DNA from: Chara braunii
Lineage: Eukaryota > Streptophyta > Charophyceae > Charales > Characeae
Assembly: GCA_003427395.1 (NCBI GenBank)
Contig: BFEA01000166.1
Coordinates: 1,673,472 to 1,699,660, forward strand
Length of the DNA stretch: 26,189 nucleotides
Direction of reading: 5' to 3'
The notes beneath the pieces are model-generated. The model ran no database searches and was not told the DNA's origin. It saw only the letters and a list, made by a program, of their open reading frames with translations. Position numbers and translations under genes: made by a program. This document shows, in pieces, positions 18,186-26,189 of the stretch. The stretch's first letter is position 1. Every line of letters starts with the position of its first letter.

Positions 18186-19316
18186 TTGTCCATGCGATAT
18201 GACAGGGTACACTGAAAGTGCAATTCACTCCACTCAATCCTCACAACCAGTCATGAAGGAAAGCCAAGTAGATCACATCCAGGAAACAATGCAACGATGA
18301 TAGTCACACACAGTATACACACTATTTATTAAACTCAGAGTCTCAAATTGTCAGAATAACCTCAGGACTATGGTGCACTGCTCAGAGATGAGCAGCGCTT
18401 CACTCCCCAACCTTGAGTAACCCCTAGTAACACCCCTGAGGCCCTGAAACATCAAGCGCCACCCAAATACAGCCTCCAGAGGGAAGCGCCACCCTGAAAC
18501 AGGTCTCTGAGACCAAGCACCACTCAGACGATGAAGAAGAAGACCAGCGCCACAGTATCTGATGATGATGAAGTGTCGGAGGACTTCCCCGGTGGAAGTC
18601 TGCAGCGGCCCCACCACTCCTGACAAGACGCTCTCTGAGGAAGAAGCTGCAGCTATGGCTGCCGCGCCACTTCCTGTAACCCTACTCCGAAGGAGGGTCC
18701 AGCAGGGCACCAACTTCTCTCGCCTCCAGCAGACCTCAATAACCCAGACCTCTGTTCAGCCCCACGTGCTGACAGAGTGCAGCACAGGTCCCAGCTATGG
18801 CCGACGCTCCGAAGGTCTGGCTATGTCTGTCTCCCACAACGCTGAGCGGTCACCACTTCCGGTTCACGCGTTGCACAGCAGCGATGTACTCGGTACCAAC
18901 CACCAAAAGCCCTGAACCGATGTGCCCATCCTATCTACAGTCTAAAGACTCTAAACTAGCCTAGACTCGACCTAGACCGGACTGACTGACCGACCGGTAC
19001 CATTTGCTGTTTCGGCCTCTAGGGCCTCTCCCTACCCGGCTATAGGCTATAGGACCGTCTATCAGCTTAGGCCCTTAGGGCCTGTCTGTCCTACGGGTAG
19101 CCCGGACCTGCTATTCGCAGTTGGGGAAGCTGTAGGAATTCCAGTTAGTACGGGCCTATATTTTCACCAATTTGCAGATATGTCCCTACCGGATTTCCGT
19201 ACATGCAGGTCTCTCGGTTAGCCCTCAGCCAAACAAAATTACGAATCTGACCTACAAATGGTACAGCGTCGACAAGAGAGAGGGTACAGGCAACCAGAAA
19301 CCAGCAAGTCATTGCA

Positions 19317-19333
19317 GACCTGCCCTCCCCCGG
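19317..19333 (-). other. E2 polypurine tract
   Basis: CCGGGGGAGGGCAGGTC in element sense, directly before the 3' LTR start TGCAATGA. It matches the tract of E1 with a few differences. Confidence 0.75.
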
Positions 19334-19349
19334 AGCGAGGACCTCCGAG

Positions 19350-19670
19350 CTAGGGGTGTAGGCGTGCAGAACGTCGAAGGGGTTCTCCCTTCTGTGCTGC
19401 CTCATATCTGAGGACAACAAACTTTGCTGTTTTCAGGAGTTCCTTGCGAGTAAACCAGCAATCTTCAGTGTGCGGCTGGTGGCAAAACTTCACAAGGTAT
19501 TCCTTACCTGGTCTTGTACCTGACTCGTCCTCAATGGACTCCACGTCATATCCCTTCAAGGATCGGAGGGCAAAACTGAGGAGATCTGTCTGGAAATGCA
19601 TCCGCTGATGTGAACGCTAACAACTTAGATGCATGGAAGACAAGGTAGGTTTGTAGATGCAGAGCGATCT
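19350..19670 (-). pseudogene. E2 pol: integrase tail and chromodomain
   Basis: What remains after the deletion is the last part of the integrase C-terminal module (LQTYLVFHASKLLAF in a shifted frame). A chromodomain follows (KGYDVESIEDESG, KEYLVKFCHQPH, RKELLKTAKFVVLRYE), ending in RRSARLHP. It is about 80 percent similar to E1. Without the catalytic core it cannot support integration. Confidence 0.85.
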
Positions 19671-20112
19671 CCACTGTAGGGTGGAGTGATCTGAAAAGAT
19701 CTTGAAGTGCCTGCCCAGGAGGAAGTGTTTCCGACGCTTGAGCGCCAACACAAGAGCATACAACTCTTTCTCATAGATGGAATCCTGCAACTTCTTGGTC
19801 TTGATCTTCTTGCTCATGTACTCGATTGGCTGCAGACCATTCCCATCATCATGTTGAAGTACCGCCCCTACACCATATCGACTAGCATTAGTGGTAAGCA
19901 CAAAAAGCAAAGTAGGGTCAGGTAACTTCAAAGCAGGGGCACGAATCAAGGCCTCCTTGAGACGTGTGAAAGCCTCCTGACACTCTGATGTCCAAAGAAA
20001 GGAAGTGTTTTTCTTTGTGAGGTCAGTCAGGGGTGCTGCAATAGAAGAGAAGTTCTTGATGAACTTCCTGTAGTAAGATGCAAGACCCAAGAAAGACCGG
20101 ACATCACGAATG
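19671..20112 (-). pseudogene. E2 pol: RNase H, truncated and mutated
   Basis: It starts after the RT thumb (GLASYYRKFIKNFSS) and carries FLWTSECQEAFTRLKEAL. The first catalytic Asp is Asn here (LTTNASRYGVGAVL, against TTDAS in E1). Glu is present in YEKELYALVLAL and the next Asp in IFSDHSTLQW. The coding sequence breaks right after STLQW into the integrase tail, losing the last catalytic region. RNase H would be inactive. Confidence 0.88.
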
Positions 20113-21155
20113 TTAAATAGGCTTCAGCCAGTCCTGAACAGCAGCAACTTTCGTTGCTTCAGGAGCCAACCCTTGTCCAGAAATGACATGACCCAGATAG
20201 ATTACAGAGGGAACCCCAAAAGAGGATTTCTCCCTGTTGATCTTATACTGGTTATCACGTAAGGCCTGGAGGACCGGAGCCAGATGTTACGCATGCTCCT
20301 GGGCAGATCGACTAAATACCAAGATATCATCCAAGTAGACAACTACAAATCTGTTAAGGTAAGGCTTGAGTATGCGATGCATCTCTGTCTGGAAGGTGCC
20401 TGGGGCATTGCAAAGACCGAATGGCATGACCAGGTACTTATACGTGCCATACCTTGTCTTAAAGGCTGTCTTGTGGACACCGCCTTCAACCATCTCAATC
20501 TGGTGGTAGCCAGATTTGAGATCGATCTTGTTGAAAATGCTACAGCCCTGCACCATATCCAACAGATCATCAATGCGAGGAAGAGGCTCTGTGTACTTCC
20601 TCGTGATTTCGTTGAGACCTCGATAGTCCATACACATCCTGAACTCATCGTTCCCCTTTGGAACAAAGAGGACTGGTGCTCCAAACTCAGATGTGTTGGG
20701 CCTGATCCAACCCTCGCTGGTTAGGGTCTCCAACTGTTTCCTCAGCTCGTCAAGTTCAGCAGGTGACATCCTGTAGACTCGACCCTTGGGAGGGACCGAA
20801 CCAGGCAGAATCTCAATCTTGTGTTTGGTCTACCGATGGACAAGTCCAGTAGGCTCCTCCATAAGATCTGAGAATCGGTCAATAACCTGCTGAATCTGAG
20901 AGGGACAGGGAGCAGTCTCCACATCAGTCGGTTTGACATAAGCCACGAACAAACGGGTGTGGTCATTCTGGCGTGAAAGTCGCATAAACTTGCGAGCACT
21001 CATGCAATAACAGTTGCTGGTCGGATGGTACTCATCTGCAAGTAAGGAAGGACGATAGACCCCATGCCGGTCAAGTAGCTCAACCCTGGGAATCCGCTAG
21101 TCGATCCTAGGATTTGTGGCACCAAGACATTGCATGGAGAACACAAGGTCAAAGG
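20113..21155 (-). pseudogene. E2 pol: reverse transcriptase and upstream connector
   Basis: Motifs in order: RLFVAYVKPTDVETAPCPS, EPTGLVHR* (TAG at 20830-20832), PGSVPPKGRVYRMSPAELDE, WIRPNTSEFGAPVLFVPKG, PLPRIDDLLDMV, KIDLKSGYHQIEM, VMPFGLCNAPGTFQ and VVYLDDILVFSR. The thumb includes YLGHVISGQGLAPEATK. Breaks: TAG at 21097-21099 (Trp in E1), TAA at 20287-20289 (Gln in E1) and an indel near 20112. The fingers entry deleted in E1 is intact here. Apart from these stops the RT frame is continuous. Confidence 0.92.
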
Positions 21156-21639
21156 GGACATTAGGGAACACAGAAATTCAGGCGATGCCTGATTTCCCCC
21201 TGCTTGTCAAAGGTCATAGGTAGGCCCTTGACAGCAGTAGTGATCCTGACCGTGGAGGAGTCGCCAATGTGAACCTCTATGGGTTGTCGCAATTTCACTA
21301 GTCTCTGATCCAAGTGCAACTTGCTGAATGCCTTAGGAGATATGAAGTTAAGAGTAGCGCTACAGTCTAAGAGCCCTTTGATCTTGGCTCCCAAGATAGA
21401 GGGTCAAAGTTCTGACCTACGCTTTTTCTTCTCCTATAAGGACAAAAAAAGATCAGCCAGGAACCGAGCATCCTCCTCCTCCCACGTCTCATCCAACTCA
21501 GAGTCTTCAAAAGTGAAAGACCCTGAAGATGCAACTCCAAAGACAGAAGAACCAGCGAGAGACTGTGAAGGTTCACCCTCATCTGAAAGTGAATCAACAC
21601 TGGTGGAAGGAGTTGTTGCTTCCACCTCCCTCTGCTCTA
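21156..21639 (-). pseudogene. E2 pol: acidic linker and aspartic protease
   Basis: Linker: VEATTPSTSVDSLSDEGEPS and DSELDETWEEEDARF, read in the -1 frame relative to gag. Protease: GAKIKGLLDCSATLNFISPK, then VHIGDSSTVRITTAVKG. The catalytic Asp is present, but the usual Gly two residues later is Ser (DCSA). Linker and protease are in the same frame, broken by TAG at 21434-21436 (Gln in E1) and TGA at 21404-21406. A +1 frame change follows at NFCV/FPNVPFDL, as in E1. Confidence 0.83.
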
Positions 21640-21646
21640 GTTTTTT
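21640..21646 (-). promoter_or_regulatory. candidate -1 ribosomal frameshift heptamer A_AAA_AAC (E2)
   Basis: Same position and frame relation as in E1. The gag frame reads TAA AAA AAC TAG, so a gag stop follows the heptamer at once; the TAA before it would itself end gag in this copy. The heptamer lies inside an 8-bp inverted repeat, CTCTAGTT/AACTAGAG (21635-21655). Confidence 0.45.
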
Positions 21647-23106
21647 TAACTAGAGTTGCTTGTGGACCTGCGAGGCATACTGGGACAATCCTTTAGGAAG
21701 TGGTCCCCCTCGCACCTCATGCAGACACCCTTGTCCTTTCTCTTCCTCCAAACCCTCTCCTAGATCTTGAGTGCATGCCAGGGGAAGGTGGAAGGATCAA
21801 GCGGGTCAACTGGCCATCGGACGTCACGTGGTAAAGGCACTCTCTGAGCACCAGGGGAAGAGGCACGTCCCTTACCTTTCCCCTTGCTGTTGGCTGGTGC
21901 TTTTTGGGTTGGGGCCTTGCCCTTTGCCAGATCCATCAAAGCATCAGCCAGGGCAAGAACAGTAGATGATGAGGCAATCCCAGGTGGGGGAGTCCCACCT
22001 TGTAATGTTGTATCACTATCTGAACTTGAGGTTGCAGCAGCAAACAGGGCACCCTTCCTCCTTCGCCCCTTCGAGGAGGGTCCCTTCCTTCCTTCAGAAG
22101 GCTGCTCTGCCAAAGGACCGCCAATCCTTATGGCCCTGAGAGAATAAAGCAAGCTGGTATTGCTCAGGCGCGCTGCCCTTAGGAAACGAATGAGCAGATC
22201 CTGCTCACTCATCTCCAACCCAAGAGTCGAAGTAAGACTCTCAAAGGTGGAGTACAGTTTGGACAAGGAGCCATCAAATTTTCTCTGACCCAAGCGCATG
22301 ATTTTATCTGCTGCTTTCCTGGCCTGCTCCTTGTCTGCAAACCGATCTTGTTGTGCCTGCAAAAAACCAGCCACCCCCAGCCTCTGCGCCCAATCAGACA
22401 TTTTCATACCTTACTTGCCAGAGGTAGAGGTGCACCATTTCAGTGCAGTCCTCTCCAGGCGAGCAAGGATGACACTCACCTTCACATCCTCTTCACACTC
22501 AGGTAGGCTCGCTGTGCAGTTACCCAATCTGCAACAACCACCTTAGGGTCCTCACCAGAGAACATATGTGGAGGAGTCAGCTTGGGTCGCTGCATGTCGA
22601 AAGGAGCTGAGGGATGTGAGGCGGTTGTTGATTTGGGTGTAGAGGGAGGAAATGTATATTTGGATTGTGGGGGTGATGAAGGTGGGGGGAACTGTCAAAG
22701 TGGTAGGGGTTTTAAGTGTGTAAAGATCAGATCCAGTTTGGAAGAGATGTCATCCAACTTTTTGGAAAAAGTTGAGTGGCTACTCTCCAGACTGGTAATC
22801 CTCTCGTCCCATTTAGTAAAATAAAAACAGTGAATGCCATCCTGTAAAAGGATGAATTCAGCCATGCCCTTGTTGTACTGACTGGAACTTCCACTCGTCC
22901 TAATCTTCTCCGCATCTGCAATCAGCAACTTTCTCCTGGCCTCTTTTTGAGTTGCTTCCTCTTTTCTTTTTAACTCTTCCTTTAGAGCCTGAACTGCTTC
23001 GGCTTGTTTGCGAAGTTTTCTTCTTCAGCAAGCAGTTCGGCCTCTACGGAATCAAGAGGAATCTGAGGGTTTACCTCAGAACTTCAGTCGTCCCTGAACC
23101 TGACAT
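21647..23106 (-). pseudogene. E2 gag: coiled coil, capsid and CCHC zinc knuckle
   Basis: The start is taken as ATG at 23106 (MSGSGTTEVL). Two frame changes follow before the coiled coil (EAVQALKEELKRKEEATQKE). Then come a second helical stretch (SKKLDDISSKLDLIF) and a Pro/Ser spacer. Capsid: KLTPPHMFSGEDPKVVVADW, LERTALKW, DRFADKEQARKAADKIM, GSLSKLYSTFESLTSTLG. A basic GKGKGRASS stretch leads to the knuckle VCMRCEGDHFLKDCP. Breaks: an indel near 22500, TAA at 22411-22413 and TAG at 21760-21762 (both Gln in E1). Capsid and knuckle are in one frame here, which fixes the gag frame at the heptamer. Confidence 0.9.
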
Positions 23107-24588
23107 TTTAGTTGCCCCCACAATTCACATAAAATAAAAATAAACAATTAACAGAAGACAGACAGGAGGTAATAGGAATTGAGTTCTCTCTTCAGTAATC
23201 ACTCAATTGCTATCACATGCCTGGAGAGAAAATGTTGGTTAGTCTGAGCAAGTGAGTGCTCAGTCTCCGCAGACCACTTGAGGATCGGGGTCAATTAAGA
23301 GTACACTCAACAAAAACCAATTCCACGATTTTCCAATCCCTGCCCTGATACAACAATTGCATACAATAATTGCAAATCCTGCGTCAATAAGTTGTAGGAT
23401 GTAGTCATGGACTGATTAGTAGCGATTAGACGTTAAGCAGAGTGACGAATTAGGGATAGGCAGGTGTCCACTGATGACCAAGGTGCAACGATTTGCAGGG
23501 TATCCTATTTGTAGACCTACCCTACTGACTTCACCACTGTATGACCCTGTATGCCATACATTGGGTATGACGAACTACAGCAAACACTGTAACTGACTCA
23601 AAACTTCAAATTACACTGTGCGATTTCAGACACCGAGTATATACTAAATTGTGATTTACCAAGGACTGACAGAATTGAATTCTGACAAACAAAACTGAAG
23701 TTATGACTAACCCTAGTCTAGCCAAGCTTTAGCTATGGCAGCGTAGAATCCAATTTTGCATTATCACTGAGAACAGGACCCTGAACACACCAATTCACTA
23801 CATAGTATGAATCACCATAGATGAAATTTGGGTAAGAAAGGAGGTCAAACAAAGTTAGTAGAAGTCAAACGTTAGAGGTAGGGGAAATCAGATATGGCTG
23901 TCCCACAGTAGGAACTTCGATTTTCAACTGTCAACCCACTGACAGACCATATTTCGCTATTCTAAAAATAGACCCAGAATCACCATACAGGGTAGAGCAA
24001 GGAACATACGTACTTCAAGATCAACTATGAAGAAGATGAATGAAACTTGGGCTATGGCTGACTGGTCAACCCTATCTCGCCAGTTGCATCTCATGTTGAT
24101 TCCCAATGTTCCCATGTACCAAACCTCCTAAAACTTGGTGATCCAGCATATTACCCTGAGGAGCTTCACCCCCATCTGACAGATTCACTGAATTTGAACT
24201 CCCAGATGCAGATAACTAACAAACTCAGTGCAGCGCCACATCACCCTGTACTGCGCTGCTTGGAAATTGGGGATCTTGACCCAATTCCAAAATCGCAACC
24301 TCCTGGGATCACTCCTTTGCCAATCGCCAATCTATAGATAAATCGCTAGACTAAAAATAGCCTCTCAGAGCCTCCCAGGCCTTTGAGCATCAATCGCCAA
24401 CCACTCTTGCACAACCCTAGGTAGGAAAGTGTCACCCTCTGCCCAATTCTTCTCGCCACACACTCACTACCACCACCCTTATTGACAACCACCCTGAAGA
24501 CGAATCGCCATGAGACTCAACTCCAGTATCTCGCCAGATGATGATGGTTCCTCCAACTCGTCAATCGCTCCAGAGCCTGGGTCCAATC
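23107..24588 (-). other. E2 5' leader, no gene
   Basis: About 1.5 kb between PBS and gag. The gag-proximal part resembles the E1 leader; the rest has no match in the window. ATCGCCA and TCGCCA words recur near the PBS (24310-24540), as in the E1 leader. No coding frame is supported. Confidence 0.5.
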
Positions 24589-24600
24589 GCTCCAATACCA
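24589..24600 (-). other. E2 primer-binding site
   Basis: TGGTATTGGAGC in element sense, two bases inside the LTR end; 10 of 12 bases match the plant initiator tRNA-Met PBS. A partial second copy (GCTCCAGAGCC on the plus strand) lies about 20 bp away. Confidence 0.75.
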
Positions 24601-24602
24601 AC

Positions 24603-25929
24603 TGTTATGATTCTGGTTGTCTGTTGTCTGAAGACCAACACTCACTCACATAGACTCCCAGGTATGCCCATACATACACAGAAGGAAGGGGAGAGGANTC
24701 ACTCACATAGACTCCCAGGTATGCCCATACATACACAGAAGGAAGGGGAGAGGATAGGAGTATGACACCGCACAGGGAGAGATAAACACAGCGAAAGACT
24801 TGTCCATGCGATATGACAGGGTACACTGAAAGTGCAATTCACTCCACTCAATCCTCACAACCAGTCATAAAGGAAAGTCGAGTAGATCACATCCAGGAAA
24901 CAATGCAACGATGATAGTCACACACAGTACACACAGTGTTTATTAAACTTGAGTCTCAAATTGTCAGAATAACCTCAGGACTGTGGTGCATTGCTCAGAG
25001 ATGAGCAGCGCTTCACTCCCCAACCCTGAGTAACCCCTAGTAACACCCCTGAGCCCCTGAAACATCAAGCGCCACCCAAATACAGCCTCCAGAGGGAAGC
25101 GCCACCCTGAAACAGGTCTCTGAGACCAAGCACCACTCAGCGGATGAAGAAGAAGACCAGCGCCACAGTATCTGATGATGACGAAGTGTCGGAGGACTTC
25201 CCAGGTGGAAATCTGCAGCGGCCCCACCACTCCTGACAAGACGCTCTATGAGGAGGAAGCTGCAGCTATGGCTGCCGCGCCACTCCCTGTAACCCTACTC
25301 CGAAGGAGGGTCCAACAGGGCACCAACTTCTCTCGCCTCCAGCAGACCTCAATAACCCAGACCTTTGTTCAGCCCCACGTGCTGACAGAGTGCAGCACAG
25401 GTCCCAGCTATGGCCGGCGCTCCGAAGGTCTGGCTATGTCTGTCTCCCACAACGCTGAGTCGTCACCACTTCCGGTTCACACATTGCACAACAGCGATGT
25501 ACTTGGTACCAACCGCCAAAAGCCTTGAACCGATGTGCCCATCCTATCTATAGTCTAAAGACTCTAAACTAGCCTAGACTTGACCTAGACTGGACTGACT
25601 GACCGACCGGTACCATTTTCTGTTTTGGCCTCTAGGGCCTCTGCCTACCTGGCTATAGGCTATAGGACCGTCTTTCAGCTTAGGCCCTTGGGGCCTGTCT
25701 GTCTTACGGGTAGCCCGGACCTGCTATTCGCAGTTAGGGTAGCTGTAGGAATTCCAGTTAGTACGGGCCTATATTTTCACCGATTTGCAGATATGTCCCT
25801 ACCGGATTTTCGTACAGGCAGGTCTCTCGGTTAGCCCTCAGCCAAACAAAATTCCGAATCTGACCTACAGATGGTACATCCTAGACAAGAGAGAGGCTAC
25901 CGGCAGCCAGAAACCAGCAAGTCATTGCA
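24603..25929 (-). repeat. E2 5' LTR
   Basis: Runs from TGTTATGATT to GTCATTGCA, with AATAAA on the minus strand at 24939-24944. It has the same N-flanked 56-bp duplication (24642-24754, N at 24698) as the other LTR and lacks the 68-bp duplication. Confidence 0.93.
24642..24754. repeat. 56-bp duplication separated by a single N, second LTR
   Basis: 24642-24697 and 24699-24754 are identical and match the duplicated unit in the 3' LTR, with the N at the same place. Confidence 0.85.
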
Positions 25930-25934
25930 AGAAG

Positions 25935-25987
25935 ATACACTTTGAAAAAGAGAAAGGAAGAACATACACTTTGAAAAAGAGAAAGGA
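25935..25987. repeat. 29-bp tandem repeat abutting E2
   Basis: ATACACTTTGAAAAAGAGAA occurs at 25935 and 25964, each followed by AGGA. It begins five bases after the LTR end. Confidence 0.88.
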
Positions 25988-26033
25988 CGTGAGGGGGCCA
26001 AACTGCCCCTGCCAATCCCGGTGCTTTGTCGGC

Positions 26034-26079
26034 AACCGGCCGGTTGGACCCCCGGTGGTCCAACCGGAATTCCGGTTGG
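26034..26079. repeat. cluster of interlocking palindromes
   Basis: AACCGGCCGGTT (26034-26045), an 11-bp stem CCGGTTGGACC/GGTCCAACCGG with a 6-base loop (26040-26067), and the 20-bp perfect palindrome CCAACCGGAATTCCGGTTGG (26060-26079) overlap. AACCGG thus alternates in orientation four times within 46 bp. No gene is seen from here to the window end; 26098-26125 is a T/A-rich tract. Confidence 0.9.
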
Positions 26080-26189
26080 GCCGAAATATGGGTCAATTTT
26101 TTATGATTATTATTATTTTTTACTGTGCGTACCAATATCTCCCCAAATCAGCAAAGAAAACTGTGAACAGAGAAGTCTCGTTGGGGGGA

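Larger units (their letters stand above)
17922..19316 (-). repeat. E2 3' LTR
   Basis: Runs from TGTTATGATT to GTCATTGCA. AATAAA on the minus strand is at 18325-18330. It carries a 56-bp duplication around an N at 18017, shared with the other LTR. It also has a private 68-bp-period tandem duplication at 18051-18185 that accounts for its extra length. Confidence 0.93.
17922..25929 (-). mobile_element. E2: non-autonomous Ty3/gypsy chromovirus lacking integrase
   Basis: Full-length LTRs (17922-19316 and 24603-25929) flank, on the minus strand, a PBS, leader, gag, protease, RT, a truncated RNase H, a chromodomain and a polypurine tract. About 1345 bp present in E1 (end of RNase H, all of integrase up to the GPY/F tail) is absent. 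The LTRs are about 95 percent alike by eye and differ in length by 68 bp. Flanking 5-mers AGGAA and AGAAG match at only 3 of 5, so no clean target-site duplication is seen. It is in the same orientation as E1 and E3. Confidence 0.93.

Noticed and set aside
20284-20724. 146-codon plus-strand open frame
   Set aside because: Antisense shadow of the E2 reverse transcriptase; a similar shadow exists in E1 at 3522-3800.
1242-23106. TAG/TAA read as glutamine (alternative genetic code)
   Set aside because: Many stops align with Gln, as in some ulvophyte algae and ciliates. But other stops align with Trp and Glu, frameshifts and deletions occur in the same genes, and the pol frames themselves end at ordinary stops. 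Decay explains it better.

Overview
The window looks like a transposon-rich stretch of a large eukaryotic nuclear genome. No intact host gene is visible. It is dominated by three related Ty3/gypsy LTR retrotransposons of the chromodomain (chromovirus) type, all on the minus strand and all decayed. Each has a primer-binding site two bases inside its 5' LTR that resembles the 3' end of plant-type initiator tRNA-Met (family form TGGTATCAGAGC). This points to a green-lineage host. The style of the gag-pol proteins suggests a streptophyte alga such as Chara, but that is from memory and not proven by the sequence.

Layout. Bases 1-110 are an unexplained flank. Element E1 (111-8339) has a truncated 3' LTR on the left, then, read leftward from the right-hand 5' LTR, a leader, gag with a coiled coil, capsid and CCHC knuckle, an acidic linker, a wrecked protease, reverse transcriptase, RNase H, integrase and a chromodomain. 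Element E3 (8340-13484) has a 5' LTR, a long leader and a gag scrambled by two tandem duplications; its pol is absent, probably because E1 inserted into it. Bases 13485-17921 hold one short exon-like open frame at the LTR edge, then non-coding DNA with microsatellites, inverted repeats and degenerate tandem repeats. Element E2 (17922-25929) has both LTRs and a PBS, but an internal deletion of about 1.35 kb removed the whole integrase. The right edge (25930-26189) carries a 29-bp tandem repeat and a cluster of interlocking palindromes.

How the parts relate. E1 and E2 are diverged members of one family and let each other be read. They share a -1 frame change at an A_AAA_AAC heptamer between the gag zinc knuckle and the pol linker, a +1 frame change at the end of protease, and an in-frame TAG just before reverse transcriptase. 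The first could be a programmed frameshift. All three could instead be lesions inherited from a defective master copy. Many private stops are Gln or Trp codons turned to TAG or TAA, several in a CAG/CTG context, as expected from deamination of plant CHG-methylated cytosine. Both LTRs of E2 carry a single N flanked by an identical 56-bp duplication, which is most likely an assembly artefact.
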